NCBI RefSeq assembly: GCF_000931445.1
Contig: NZ_CP010849.1
Location: forward strand, 5,146,001-5,210,000
Length of the DNA stretch: 64,000 nt
Source of the DNA: Streptomyces cyaneogriseus subsp. noncyanogenus
Lineage (GTDB): Bacteria; Actinomycetota; Actinomycetes; Streptomycetales; Streptomycetaceae
Reading direction: 5' to 3'
The notes beneath the pieces were generated by a model. The model made no database searches and had not been told where the DNA came from. It was given only the letters and a program-made list of their open reading frames with translations. The first letter of the stretch is position 1. Each line of letters starts with the position of its first letter. Made by a program: the position numbers and the translations under genes. This document shows, piece by piece, positions 26,001 through 37,666 of this stretch.

Positions 26001-27110
26001 TCAACTTGGCGTAGATGAGGGGCCTGGAAGAGTGACAAGAATCCGGCAACCTCGCTCGGATTCGGCCACGCCGATCCGGCCGCCGTGCAGATCCACCGCC
26101 CAGCGCGCGATCGCCAGGCCCAGCCCCGTGCCGCCGTCGCTGCCGGGGCCGTGCGGACGGCTCACGGCGCCGCGGTTGAACCGCTCGAAGACCCGGTGCC
26201 ACTCCGACCGCGGGATGCCCGGACCCTCGTCCAGGACCTCCAGCTCCAGTGAGTCCGGGCCCTGGCCGCGCCGCGCCTTCACCGTCACCCGGCCGTGCGG
26301 CGGGCTGTGCTTGACCGCGTTGTCGATGAGGTTGGCGACGACCTGGTGGATGCGCTCGGGGTCCGCGTGGGCGGTCAGCTCCGGCGGGGAGACGTCGAGG
26401 TGCAGATGGACGTCCGTACGGGTGTGGCCGCCGGAGCCCGAGGCGATGCCCGCGCGCACCGAGGCGACCATGTTGGCCTCCTTCAGCACCCCGGACAGGT
26501 ACGGCCACACCTCGAAACGCCGCCGCTTCAGCGGTACGACGCCGTTGTCGAGGCGGGACAGGTCCAGCAGCGTCTCCACCAGCCGGCCGAGCCGCTCCGT
26601 CTGCCCGAGCGCCGTCCGCATGGTCTCGGGGTCGGCCTCGGTGACCCCGTCGACGATGTTCTCCAGCACCGCGCGCAGCCCCGCGATGGGGGTGCGCAGC
26701 TCGTGCGAGACGTTGGCCACCAGCTCCTTGCGCTGGCGGTCCTGGGCCTCCAGCTCGTCGGCCATGCGGTTGATGGTGACGGCCAGGTCGCCCAGCTCGT
26801 CACGGCGGTTCTCGCGCACCCGGCGGCTGTAGTCGCCGTGCGAGATGGAGCGCGCCACCGTGTTCATCTCGTCCAGCGGCGCGGTGAGGGAGTGCGCCAC
26901 GAACTGGGTGATCAGCAGGGTGGCGATCATCGAGAAGACCGTGATGAAACGCAGCTCGGTCTCGGTGCGCATCGCCACCAGCATCAGGCCGGTGGTGATG
27001 AGCACCGAGATGACGACCAGCGCCCCCAGCTTGGTCTTGATCGAGAACGGGCGTACGCCGCCCCAGGGGTCCCCGGGGCTCCGCCGTGCGGCCTGACGCC
27101 CCTCGCTCAT
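26001..27110 (-). CDS. Sensor histidine kinase (two-component)
   Basis: 369 residues. Two membrane helices (LGALVVISVLITTGLMLVA, FSMIATLLITQFVAHSL) enclose almost no extracytoplasmic sensor, so it is an intramembrane-sensing type. A HAMP domain follows (APLDEMNTVARSISHGDYSRRV). The H-box is VSHELRTPIAGL. ATP-binding motifs are the N-box NLIDNAVKHS, the G1 box DEGPGIP and the G2 box GTGLGLAIAR. The start overlaps the regulator's stop (ATGA), so the pair is co-translated. It lies downstream of the regulator, next to kgd but with its own gap. Confidence 0.95.
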   Translation of the reverse strand: MSEGRQAARRSPGDPWGGVRPFSIKTKLGALVVISVLITTGLMLVAMRTETELRFITVFSMIATLLITQFVAHSLTAPLDEMNTVARSISHGDYSRRVRENRRDELGDLAVTINRMADELEAQDRQRKELVANVSHELRTPIAGLRAVLENIVDGVTEADPETMRTALGQTERLGRLVETLLDLSRLDNGVVPLKRRRFEVWPYLSGVLKEANMVASVRAGIASGSGGHTRTDVHLHLDVSPPELTAHADPERIHQVVANLIDNAVKHSPPHGRVTVKARRGQGPDSLELEVLDEGPGIPRSEWHRVFERFNRGAVSRPHGPGSDGGTGLGLAIARWAVDLHGGRIGVAESERGCRILVTLPGPSSTPS

Positions 27111-27847
27111 GGCGTCGGCGTCTCCAGGGCGTAGCCCACGCCGTGCACGGTACGGATGCGTTCGGCGCCGATCTTCCGCCGCAGCGCCTTGATGTGGCTG
27201 TCGACCGTCCGGGTGCCGGAGGCGTCCGCCCAGTCCCACACCTCGGCGAGGAGCTGCTCGCGGGAGAGCACCGCGCGCGGCGTGTTCGCCAGGCAGACCA
27301 GCAGGTCGAACTCGGTCGGCGTCAGGTGGACGTCCTCGGACTTCACCCGCACCCGGCGCTGGGCGTGGTCGATCTCCAGCTCGCCCAGGCGCAGGATGCC
27401 GCTGCGCGGCGTCGCGGCGGCCAGCGCGGCCCGCTCCACCCGGCGCAGCAGCACATGCACCCGGGCGGCCAGCTCCCGCATGGAGAACGGCTTGGTCATG
27501 TAGTCGTCGGCGCCGACGCCGAGCCCGACCAGCATGTCCGTCTCGTCGTCGCGCGCGGTGAGCATCAGCACCGGGACCGGGCGCTGCGCCTGCACCCGCC
27601 GGCAGACCTCCAGGCCGTCGAAGCCCGGCAGCATGATGTCGAGGATCAGCAGGTCGGGCTGCCACGCCTCGGCGGTGTCCACGGCGGCCGGTCCGTCGCC
27701 CGCCGTTTGCACCAGGAATCCCTCGGCGCGCAGGCGGTTCGCGATGGCGTCCACGATCGTCTGGTCGTCCTCGACCACCAGCACCCGGCGCTGCGCGCCC
27801 GGGGTAGCCGCCGTCGTGCCGTTGTGGGAGGTGTGTGTCTGCTCCAT
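27107..27847 (-). CDS. OmpR-type response regulator
   Basis: 246 residues. The receiver domain (~22-135) has the acidic pocket VVEDD, the phosphoacceptor Asp in DLLILDIMLPGFDG, then TARD and the Lys in MTKPFSMREL. The C-terminal winged helix (~155-246) has LTPTEFDLLVCLANTPRAVLSREQLLAEVWDW and TVDSHIKALRRKIG. MEQTHTSHNG is chosen as the start, with AGGGGCGGGCG upstream. Transcribed with the kinase that overlaps it. The target genes are not evident. Confidence 0.95.
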   Translation of the reverse strand: MEQTHTSHNGTTAATPGAQRRVLVVEDDQTIVDAIANRLRAEGFLVQTAGDGPAAVDTAEAWQPDLLILDIMLPGFDGLEVCRRVQAQRPVPVLMLTARDDETDMLVGLGVGADDYMTKPFSMRELAARVHVLLRRVERAALAAATPRSGILRLGELEIDHAQRRVRVKSEDVHLTPTEFDLLVCLANTPRAVLSREQLLAEVWDWADASGTRTVDSHIKALRRKIGAERIRTVHGVGYALETPTP

Positions 27848-27970
27848 CGCCCGCCCCTGAGGTGTGCTTACCGGAATCAGTGGGGTGATCCCTCGTCTGC
27901 GCATGACTGCGATTGACGCTTGAATGATCGACGTCAGGGCAGCAGCGTACGGGGATTCGACGGGCCTTTG

Positions 27971-28666
27971 CTATCCAGGTCGGACGCCGAGGTGGACGAC
28001 GTCGGGAACGCCCCGGGCAACGGGGATCTCTTCGGTACGCACCTGCTGGAACCCGGCATTACGCAAGGTTTCTTCGAATTCCGGAGAGGGCTCGGCGGAC
28101 CACACCGCGAGTACCCCGCCGGGCCTCAACACCCTTGCGCAGCTTGCCAGTCCGGACGCTGCGTAGAGCGCTTCGTTGCCCTCGGTGACCGTCCAGCCGG
28201 GGCCGTTGTCGATGTCGAGACACAGGGCGTCGAATGTGTCGGAAGTCTCATTGACGAATTCGGTGAGGTCCGCTGCGACCACCTCGGTGCGCGGGTCGGC
28301 CAGGGCCTGGCGGGAGAGCTCGGACAGCGGGCCCGAGCGGTGCCAGTCGATCACCGCCGGCTCGCGTTCGACGACCGTGATCCGCCCCCAGCAGGGCTGC
28401 GCGGCCGCGTGGGCGAGCGAGAAGCCGACGCCCAGGCCGCCGATGAGCACGTGCGGCGCCGGGGGGCCGGCGGAGGCGTCGAGCGCGGCCAGCGCCGCGT
28501 CCACCAGCCGGCGTTCCGAGCGGCCGTCGGAGGTGTCCATCAGGAAGCAGCCGTTGGCGATGATCTGCAGCAGTGCGCCGTGCCGGCGCAGCACGACCTC
28601 GCCGTAGGGGCCCTCCCGGCGGTCCAGTACTTCGGGTGCTTCGGGAATGTCGTACGCCATGGACAT
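27971..28666 (-). CDS. Spermidine synthase-like class I methyltransferase-fold protein
   Basis: 231 residues. Motifs: VLIGGLGVGFSLAHAA (nucleotide-binding loop I), ITVVEREPAVIDWHR (acidic loop II) and FDALCLDIDNGPGWTV, with the fold typical of spermidine-synthase-like proteins. The N-terminal beta domain reads GEVVLRRHGALLQIIANGCFLMD. Actinobacterial members are of unsettled function; true aminopropyl transfer is not assured. ATG at 28666 or six bases later. Divergent from lon. Confidence 0.85.
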   Translation of the reverse strand: MSMAYDIPEAPEVLDRREGPYGEVVLRRHGALLQIIANGCFLMDTSDGRSERRLVDAALAALDASAGPPAPHVLIGGLGVGFSLAHAAAQPCWGRITVVEREPAVIDWHRSGPLSELSRQALADPRTEVVAADLTEFVNETSDTFDALCLDIDNGPGWTVTEGNEALYAASGLASCARVLRPGGVLAVWSAEPSPEFEETLRNAGFQQVRTEEIPVARGVPDVVHLGVRPG

Positions 28667-28874
28667 TCCGCCATCCTGACACCTCGTCCGCGCCCCGGCG
28701 GGGGAATGCCCGGGTCCGGTGCCGGGCGGGGGAGACGGGCGGCCGGGGAAGGCCGCGGGAGCGCGTCGCGCGCGCGGGCCCGGGAAGGGCGTACGCGCCC
28801 TGCGTGCGCGGGGCGTCGACGGCCGATCGCTGAGAGCGAACAAGGCTGGGGGAACAATCCCCGGCTCACGAGCA

Positions 28875-28893
28875 TTGAGTCGGCATAACTCAA
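28875..28893 (+). promoter_or_regulatory. HAIR box (HspR operator) in front of lon
   Basis: TTGAGT-N7-ACTCAA matches 12 of the 14 conserved bases of the HspR-associated inverted repeat CTTGAGT-N7-ACTCAAG. It lies 23 bases before the lon start. HspR control of lon is established in Streptomyces, so heat-shock regulation is likely here. Confidence 0.85.
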
Positions 28894-28915
28894 CTTGACT
28901 GCCGAAGGGGAGATC

Positions 28916-31345
<2,430 letters not shown>

Positions 31346-31355
31346 GCCGGCCGGC

Positions 31356-31389
31356 GCGGGCCCGGGTCCCTTCGGGGGCCCGGGCCCGC
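31356..31389. terminator. Bidirectional terminator, lon / muramidase
   Basis: GCGGGCCCGGG (31356-31366) pairs with CCCGGGCCCGC (31379-31389). The inner bases TCCC-TTCG-GGGG extend the stem. Located between convergent stops. Confidence 0.88.
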
Positions 31390-31408
31390 ACCGTGCGCGC
31401 GGGGCGGG

Positions 31409-32236
31409 TCAGCCGTTGGCGAGCGCCACCACCCGGTCCAGGGCCCCGTTGAACTTGTTGTGGTCGCCGACGATCGGCCCGGAGGACGTGTACTGCCACA
31501 TGGTGTAGTAGCTCCAGCCCGCCGGCAGCGTCCCCACCGTGGTGGCGTAGCGGGCGATCCACAGCGGGTTGGCGGTGGCGAAGCCGCCGTAGTTGCCGGT
31601 GCACTGGGTCCACCAGCTCGTGGCCGTGTAGATCACGGCGTCGCGGCCGGTGCGCGCCTTGTAGGTGTTCAGGAAGTCGCGGATCCAGGCGACCATCTCG
31701 CTCTGCGTCTTGCCGTAGCAGGCGGCGCCGTAGGGGTTCCACTCGATGTCGAGCGCGCCCGGCAGCGTCTTGCCGTCGCGGGACCAGCCGCCGCCGTGGT
31801 CGACGAAGTAGTTGGCCTGGGCGGCGCCGCTGGTGGTGTCCGGGGTGGCGAAGTGGTACGCACCGCGGATCATGCCGACGTTGTACGACCCGTTGTACTG
31901 CTGGGCGAAGTAGGGGTTCGTGTAGTACGTCCCCTCGGTGGCCTTGACGTAGGCCCACTTCACCCCGCTGCTCCACAGGCTGGACCAGGCGACGTTGCCC
32001 TGGTGGCTGGAGACGTCGACGCCCTCGGTCTGGGTGGCGTCGCCGGGGACGGGCGTGCCGTGCTGCCCGTCGTGGGCCAGGACGCCCATGCCCATGTGGG
32101 CGGAGCCGCGGGGCGGGACGCCGGCGTCCGTCGCGGACTGGGCGGGGGCGGTGAGGAAGAGGGAGAAGGCGGCGAGCAGGCTCCCGATGGCGGTCAGGCG
32201 CCGGGTGCGGGCCGTTCCGGATCTGTGCACGGGCAT
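31409..32236 (-). CDS. Secreted GH25 muramidase (lysozyme M1-like)
   Basis: 275 residues. It has a signal peptide with an Arg-rich n-region and hydrophobic core LTAIGSLLAAFSLFLTAPAQSA, cleaved after AQSA. The GH25 catalytic barrel starts at EGVDVSSHQGNVAW. The acidic DxE motif is in LPGALDIEWNPYG and the C-terminal end is YTMWQYTSSGPIVGDHNKFNG. It hydrolyses the MurNAc-GlcNAc bond of peptidoglycan outside the cell. GGAGG precedes the ATG at 32236. Convergent with lon. Confidence 0.94.
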   Translation of the reverse strand: MPVHRSGTARTRRLTAIGSLLAAFSLFLTAPAQSATDAGVPPRGSAHMGMGVLAHDGQHGTPVPGDATQTEGVDVSSHQGNVAWSSLWSSGVKWAYVKATEGTYYTNPYFAQQYNGSYNVGMIRGAYHFATPDTTSGAAQANYFVDHGGGWSRDGKTLPGALDIEWNPYGAACYGKTQSEMVAWIRDFLNTYKARTGRDAVIYTATSWWTQCTGNYGGFATANPLWIARYATTVGTLPAGWSYYTMWQYTSSGPIVGDHNKFNGALDRVVALANG

Positions 32237-32567
32237 GACGTGCCTCCGAAGGCTCGGTGGTGCTCGGTGGGGACTGGGGGCATGCCGGGGCCGGGGAGAA
32301 CGGGGCTTCGTCGGCCCGCCGGACCGGTGGTGTCGTGGGCATGCCAGTAATTGCCTGGTAAAGAAGCTACGCACGTAGACCCCCCGGGGGAAGGGGGGCC
32401 GGGAGCCGCCGTTGGTCTACGCCTGCGAAATACTTGCGGAGCTGCGGCGACGGCGGGATCCGGCGGAAACTTTCAGGAACGGCACAACCGAGGCAGGGAC
32501 TGACGTGCGGGAAGACGGAAACGACGGCGGACACCGGGGTGAATCCGGGGCCGCGCTCTGCGGAGGA

Positions 32568-33017
32568 GTGACCGGCAGTGGTGTGAACCAGCCCGAGTTC
32601 CTGGCGCTCGAGCGCGAGCTGACGGTGCTGCTGCGGCGCGCCCGCGCCAATCAGGGCGAGATGGCCCGCCAGGTCCACCCCGACCTGGAGTCGTCCGCCT
32701 ACGGCATCCTCGTCCGGCTGGACGAGTGCGGCCGGCAGCGGGCCACCGAGCTCGCCGCCTACATCGGCGTCGGCAAGGCCACGATGTCGCGCCAGCTCCG
32801 CGCCCTGGAGGAGCTGGGCCTGGTCGCCCGCGAACCCGACCCCGCCGACGGCCGGGCCTGGCTGGTCGCCCTCACCCGGGAGGGCCACGACCGGGTCTCC
32901 CGGGTCCGGCAGGCGCGCCGCGCCCGGTACGCCGGCCGGCTCGCCGACTGGGACCCGCGCGAGGTCGCGGAGCTGGCCCGGCTGCTGCACCGGCTGAACC
33001 GGGGGATGGAGAAGTAG
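32568..33017 (+). CDS. MarR-family regulator
   Basis: 149 residues from the GTG at 32568. The MarR core reads QVHPDLESSAYGILVRLDECGRQRATELAAYIGVGKATMSRQLRALEELGLVAREPDPADGRAWLVALTREG, with the recognition helix GKATMSRQLRAL and the DGRAW wing. It should bind DNA as a dimer and respond to a small ligand. The start is uncertain: GTG at 32505 has a better-placed AGGGA, and GTG at 32583 is another choice. No obvious target is adjacent. Confidence 0.85.
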   Translation: MTGSGVNQPEFLALERELTVLLRRARANQGEMARQVHPDLESSAYGILVRLDECGRQRATELAAYIGVGKATMSRQLRALEELGLVAREPDPADGRAWLVALTREGHDRVSRVRQARRARYAGRLADWDPREVAELARLLHRLNRGMEK

Positions 33018-33061
33018 CCCCCCGCCGGGTGCGGCGCGCGAGGTGCGGCACGCGGGCGCCG

Positions 33062-33847
33062 TCACGGCTCCACGTAGACCACGGTGGCGTCGTCGTGGGT
33101 CTTGCCCCGTCCCGCGAGGCCCCGCGCGGCCCGCTCGCGCTCCAGCTCCCGCACCCGGTCCACCAGGGCCCGCGGACCCTCCTTGCGCACCAGCCGGAAG
33201 CAGTCCGCCCAGTCGCCCTCCCGGAACCTCTCCACCCAGCGGGCCGCCCCGTCGGTCAGGGCGGCCAGCGCCGTCACCTCCCCGCGCGGCAGGACTCCCG
33301 TCACCGCGCGCGCCGCCACCGACGGATCGGCGGCGGCCGTGAAGAAGCCGCCCTCCCTGTTGCGCAGGGTGGCGTCGGCGAGCGCCTCCGTGGCCAGGGC
33401 GGCGCGGGGCAGCCGGGCCAGCCGGTCGTCCAGGAGCGGTGTGACCGTGCCGTCGGGGGACTCGGCCAGCAGTGCCGAGTCGGAGAGCACCAGATACTCC
33501 ACCGTCTCCGGTGACCAGCGCGCCAGGACGACCGTCGCCTGAGGCGTTCGGGGGTGAGAAAGGTCACAGGTTGCGGAGTGCGTCTCGGCGGTACGCGCGA
33601 TCGCGCGGGACAGCGCGTCGACGAGAGGAACATCCGGGAGTGAAACGGTCAGTTCGGTCAGGGCTCCACCGAGGCGCGCGGTGAACCAGGGCACCGTGTG
33701 CGAACAGCCGGTGTCGCCCCGCGGCGGCGTCACCCCGTCCAGCACCACGAGCGAACCGCCCTGTCCGCAAGCCGGTAGTCCGACACTCGCGAAGTCCTCG
33801 TTGGGGCGGTCCGGATCGCCCGGCCGCGAGAAGAGTTCGGTGCGCAT
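33062..33847 (-). CDS. PP2C-like protein phosphatase-fold protein
   Basis: 261 residues. Metal-binding motifs of PP2C are present in order: RPNEDFASVG, LVVLDGVTPPRGDTGC, VEYLVLSDSALL, ALTDGAARW and KTHDDATVVYVE. No regulatory domain or membrane segment is seen, so it is a small cytosolic Ser/Thr phosphatase candidate. MRTELFSRPGDPDRPNED is the natural start; the long upstream extension in the open frame is not protein-like. Its partner kinase is unknown. Divergent from the conservon. Confidence 0.85.
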   Translation of the reverse strand: MRTELFSRPGDPDRPNEDFASVGLPACGQGGSLVVLDGVTPPRGDTGCSHTVPWFTARLGGALTELTVSLPDVPLVDALSRAIARTAETHSATCDLSHPRTPQATVVLARWSPETVEYLVLSDSALLAESPDGTVTPLLDDRLARLPRAALATEALADATLRNREGGFFTAAADPSVAARAVTGVLPRGEVTALAALTDGAARWVERFREGDWADCFRLVRKEGPRALVDRVRELERERAARGLAGRGKTHDDATVVYVEP

Positions 33848-34247
33848 CACGCCAGTCTGCACGAGCCCTTCACACGGTCCGCAAAAGGCCCGCAACGGTT
33901 GCGTGAACGGCGCGGACGGGCAGGTCAGGTGCCGGTTTTGGGGTGGAACGCGGTACTCCGGCGACGCGTGGCGGCAAATATTGCCACCGCCCGCCGTGGA
34001 CGTCCAACCGGCGCCCCGCGCGGGCCCGGCGCATACGCCGGACAAACTTGCCCCCCAACTCCCCTCCGAGGTTCACTCCTTCGGGTGGCGGGTCAGGCGA
34101 TGCGTGTGCAGCGCCCACCGGCACTGGGAGGGTCGGGGACCGGTTGGGGGGCCGCCCCGCTCCTGCCGAGAGCTTGGGGGAGGGTGTACGCGCCGGCCGG
34201 TCGAATGACGGAGCGCCACCCCGGTCCACGGGTACACGAGTTCAAGA
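33848..34247. other. Intergenic region between phosphatase gene and conservon
   Basis: 400 bases without a convincing gene; it should contain two divergent promoters. The main structured element is GGCAAATATTGCC at 33973-33985 (5-base arms, AT-rich centre) within GTGGC...GCCAC, a possible operator. Confidence 0.5.
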
Positions 34248-37166
34248 ATGCGAGCACCGGTGCAGAAGACGCGGCCTCGTCGCACAGGCAAGCAGACGGC
34301 CCCCGCACAGAACGCGGAGCAGACCCCCGGCAGCCCCGGCCCCGCCGCCCCGAGCGCGCCCGTGGGCAAGGGCCGCCCGACGCATGTGCGCAACCGCCTC
34401 ATCGTCGCCGTCGCGGTGGTGGCCGCCGCCATCGCCGGGGCGGGCGCGCCGTCGGTCGTCGCCGCCTCCCACCAACTGAGCGACACCCAGGAACTGGTGA
34501 CGCTCGCCGAGCAGACCGAGGACGCCCTCGCGCTCGCCCACTCCCTCGCCGACGAGCGGGACGAGGTCACCCCGTACATCGCCGCCGGCCGCCCCCGGGC
34601 CAAGGCGCCCTCGGAGCAGCACAGCGCCCGTGTGGACCGGCAGGTGGAGGAGTTGCGCGCCGACTCCGACATGCCCGCCGCGCTGCGCGAGGACCTCGAC
34701 GGCATCGCCGCCCTGCGCCGCTCCGCGCTCACCGGCAAGAGCACCGCCCTGGAGGCGCACCAGGCGTACTCCGCCGTCATCACCGAACTGCACCGGCTCG
34801 CCGAGCGGCTGGCCGAGCGGATGCCGCCCCGCGCGGGCGCCGGCGCCTACGCCCTGGCCGAGCTGGACTCCGCCGTCCAGCAGGCCGCCGCCACCCGCGG
34901 CCTGCTCCTCGCCGCCCTCGACGTGCCGCACAGCACCCAGACCGTCATCGACCCGATGACCGGCCTGCCCACGACCACCGGCACCTCCTCCGACGCCGAC
35001 ACCGCGCAGCGCGACGCGCTGGCCGCCGCCGCGCAGCAGGCCCGGGTGCGCTCCGACGCCGCCCTCGCCGCCTTCCGCGAGGCCGCGCCCAAGGCCGCCC
35101 GGGACGGCTTCGACTCCACGGTCACCGGACCCGAGGTCAACTCCGCCGAGAAGTACCTGGCCGCCCTCACCGACGGGCCCACCCTCTCCGACGAGGACCT
35201 CGGCACCAGCGTCAAGAAGCTGGACGCCGCGCTGTCCGCCCGCGTCGACGCGATGCGCGGCGCGGAGGCCGCCCTGTACGACCGCCGCACCAAGGACCTG
35301 GAGCGGCTGCGCGACGACGACGTCACCGCGCTGGAGATCCGCGTCGCCGTCCTCGGCGCCCTGATGCTGCTCGCCGTCGGCATCGCCACCGCCATGGCCC
35401 GCTCGCTCACCCGGCCGCTGGCGGTGCTGCGCCGCGGCTCGGCCCGGCTCGCCGAGGCGGAGAACCCCGCCGCGCAGGAGCCCGTCGCCTTCACCGGCCG
35501 CAACGACGAGTTCGCCCAGGTCGTCCGCTCCGTCAACGCCCTGCACGCGCACGCCGCGGCGCTGGCCGAGCGCGTCACGACGCTGGAGGCCGACCGCAAG
35601 CACCTGGTCGGCCAGCGGCAGAAGATGGCCGACGCGCGCGAGGAACTGCGTGCCGAGCTGGCCGAGTCCACCGCCCGCCTGGAAACCCTGCGCAAGAGCA
35701 TCGGCGGCACCTTCGTCAGCCTCGCCCTGCGCACCCTGGGCCTGGTGGAGCGGCAGCTCGCCGTGATCGAGGGCCTGGAGGAGCGCGAGCAGGACCCGGA
35801 GCGCCTGTCCACCCTCTTCAAGCTCGACCACTTCGCCACGGTCATGCGCCGGCACAACGAGAACCTGCTGGTCCTCGCCGGTACCGAGCACGTCCAGCAC
35901 ACCGCCGGCCCGGTCCCGCTCGTCGACGTGGTCCGCGCCGCGGTCAGCGAGATCGAGCGCTACGAGCGGGTCCGCATCGCCGCCCTGCCGCCGCACGCGC
36001 ACGTCGCCGGATTCGCCGCCGACGACCTCTCCCACCTGCTGGCCGAACTCATGGAGAACGCCACCTCGTTCTCCCCGCCCGACGTGCCCGTCGAGGTCTC
36101 CGGCTGGCTGCTGGAGAACGGCGAGGTCATGCTCTCCGTCCAGGACGAGGGCATCGGCATGACCGCCGAGCGGCTGGAGCGGCTCAACGCGCGCCTGACC
36201 GACTTCGACCCGGACGCCCCCTACGACCAGGACGGCGACGACGGGCTCGGGCTCGGCCTGTACGTCGTGGCCCGCCTGGCCCACCGGCACGGCGCCCGGG
36301 TGCAGCTGCGGGAGCAGAAGCAGGGGGGCGTGGCGGCGGTCGTCGTCCTGCCCACCACGCTGCTGGCCGCCGAGCCGGCCTCGCCCAAGCCGCCGGTGCC
36401 GGAGCGCACCGCAGCCGACGGCACCCAGACCGTCTCCCTGCCGGGCGCCGCCGCCGAGGCCAACTCCAACGTCCTGCACGGCCGCTCGGAGGACGAGGAC
36501 CTGCTGGTGTCGCTGGCGGAGCGGGCCGTACGGCGCTCCGAGGCCGCCGAGCGGGCCGCGCAGCAGGCGGCCGAGCGGACCGCCGCGCCCGAGCCGCAGG
36601 CCGCCGCCCCGCAGGCCGCCGCTGCGGAGCCCCACGCGCCCGAGCGGCGGCCCGCGGCCGCCCCCGAGGAGGACGCCGCGCCGCGCCCGGCCGCGCAGCC
36701 CCGCCCGCAGGAGCCCGCCGAGGCCCTGGAGACCGTCTCCGAGACCACCATGGAACTCCTGCTCCCGGCGCCCGCGCGCGCCCCGCAGGAACCCGACCCC
36801 ACGGCCACCGGCCCGGAGCCGTCCGCCCCCACCGGCTCCGGGGCCGAGTCCGAACCCGCGCACCACCGCGTCGCCGACGAGCCGTACGAACCGGACGAGC
36901 CCGTCACCGACAAGGGCCTGCCCAAGCGGACTCCGAAGATCACCACTCCCTCCTCGGCCCCGCGCCCGCGCACGGGGTCCGTCGACGCCGAGGCCCTGCG
37001 CCGCCGTCTGGGCGGCTTCCACCGCGGAGCGGAGGCCGGCCGGCGCGACGTGGAGGCGGAGATCGCGGAACAGACCACCCAGACCCAGGCACCGACCACC
37101 GGAACAGCTCGACCAGCCACATCCGAAGAAGCCACGGGGGGCACTGTCGAGGAGGCAACCAGTTGA
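34248..37166 (+). CDS. cvnA: Conservon sensor kinase-like protein with nitrate/nitrite-sensing domain
   Basis: 972 residues. One N-terminal membrane helix (LIVAVAVVAAAIAGAGAPSVVAA) is followed by a helical extracytoplasmic NIT domain (~70-350). A second helix (VAVLGALMLLAVGIATAMA), a HAMP segment and a coiled coil come next, then an ATPase-like domain with LLAELMENATSFSPP, QDEGIGM and DDGLGLGLYVVARLAHRHG. The typical H-box is not obvious. The last ~250 residues are an Ala/Pro/Glu-rich disordered tail. In conservons CvnA-D form a membrane complex likened to eukaryotic G-protein-coupled receptors. The start has no clear SD; GTG at 34260 is an alternative. Confidence 0.92.
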   Translation: MRAPVQKTRPRRTGKQTAPAQNAEQTPGSPGPAAPSAPVGKGRPTHVRNRLIVAVAVVAAAIAGAGAPSVVAASHQLSDTQELVTLAEQTEDALALAHSLADERDEVTPYIAAGRPRAKAPSEQHSARVDRQVEELRADSDMPAALREDLDGIAALRRSALTGKSTALEAHQAYSAVITELHRLAERLAERMPPRAGAGAYALAELDSAVQQAAATRGLLLAALDVPHSTQTVIDPMTGLPTTTGTSSDADTAQRDALAAAAQQARVRSDAALAAFREAAPKAARDGFDSTVTGPEVNSAEKYLAALTDGPTLSDEDLGTSVKKLDAALSARVDAMRGAEAALYDRRTKDLERLRDDDVTALEIRVAVLGALMLLAVGIATAMARSLTRPLAVLRRGSARLAEAENPAAQEPVAFTGRNDEFAQVVRSVNALHAHAAALAERVTTLEADRKHLVGQRQKMADAREELRAELAESTARLETLRKSIGGTFVSLALRTLGLVERQLAVIEGLEEREQDPERLSTLFKLDHFATVMRRHNENLLVLAGTEHVQHTAGPVPLVDVVRAAVSEIERYERVRIAALPPHAHVAGFAADDLSHLLAELMENATSFSPPDVPVEVSGWLLENGEVMLSVQDEGIGMTAERLERLNARLTDFDPDAPYDQDGDDGLGLGLYVVARLAHRHGARVQLREQKQGGVAAVVVLPTTLLAAEPASPKPPVPERTAADGTQTVSLPGAAAEANSNVLHGRSEDEDLLVSLAERAVRRSEAAERAAQQAAERTAAPEPQAAAPQAAAAEPHAPERRPAAAPEEDAAPRPAAQPRPQEPAEALETVSETTMELLLPAPARAPQEPDPTATGPEPSAPTGSGAESEPAHHRVADEPYEPDEPVTDKGLPKRTPKITTPSSAPRPRTGSVDAEALRRRLGGFHRGAEAGRRDVEAEIAEQTTQTQAPTTGTARPATSEEATGGTVEEATS

Positions 37167-37666
37167 CCGCGCCCAGTACCTTCGGACTGAGCAGTGAAGC
37201 CCGCAATCTCCACTGGCTGCTGACCAATCTCGTCGAGGAGGTGCCCGGCATCCTCTCGGTGGCGGTGGTCTCCTCCGACGGCCTGCTGCTGCTCTCGTCC
37301 GACCCCGGTCAGCAGAACGCGGCCCGCCAGGCACAGGGGGAGCGGCGCACCGGTCCGCGCGGCTCCGCCGCGGACCTCGCCACCATCGTCTCCGGCATCG
37401 GCAGCCTGACCGTCGGCGCCGCCCGGCTGATGGACTACGGCGGGGTCAAGCACACGATGGTGGCCATGGACGAGGGCAGCCTGTTCGTGATGTCGATCAG
37501 CGACGGTTCGCTGCTCGGCGTCCACGGCTCCGCGGACTGCGACATGAGTGTCGTCGCGTACCACATGGCGCTGTTCGTCGGCCGGGCCGGCCACGTCCTG
37601 ACGCCCGAACTCCGCAGCGAGCTCCGCAAGTCCCTGGAGTCCGAGTCGATGGGGAGTACCCGATGA
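37163..37666 (+). CDS. cvnB: Roadblock/LC7 domain protein of the conservon
   Basis: 167 residues of the Roadblock/LC7 fold: ARNLHWLLTNLVEEVPGILSVAVVSSDGLLLLSSD, then SGIGSLTVGAARLMDYGGVKHTMVAMDEGSLFVMSIS. These domains bind small GTPases and modulate their nucleotide state. The start is a TTG overlapping the cvnA stop (TTGA), supported by GGAGG 8 bases upstream. The stop overlaps the next start (ATGA). Confidence 0.93.
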   Translation: MTAPSTFGLSSEARNLHWLLTNLVEEVPGILSVAVVSSDGLLLLSSDPGQQNAARQAQGERRTGPRGSAADLATIVSGIGSLTVGAARLMDYGGVKHTMVAMDEGSLFVMSISDGSLLGVHGSADCDMSVVAYHMALFVGRAGHVLTPELRSELRKSLESESMGSTR

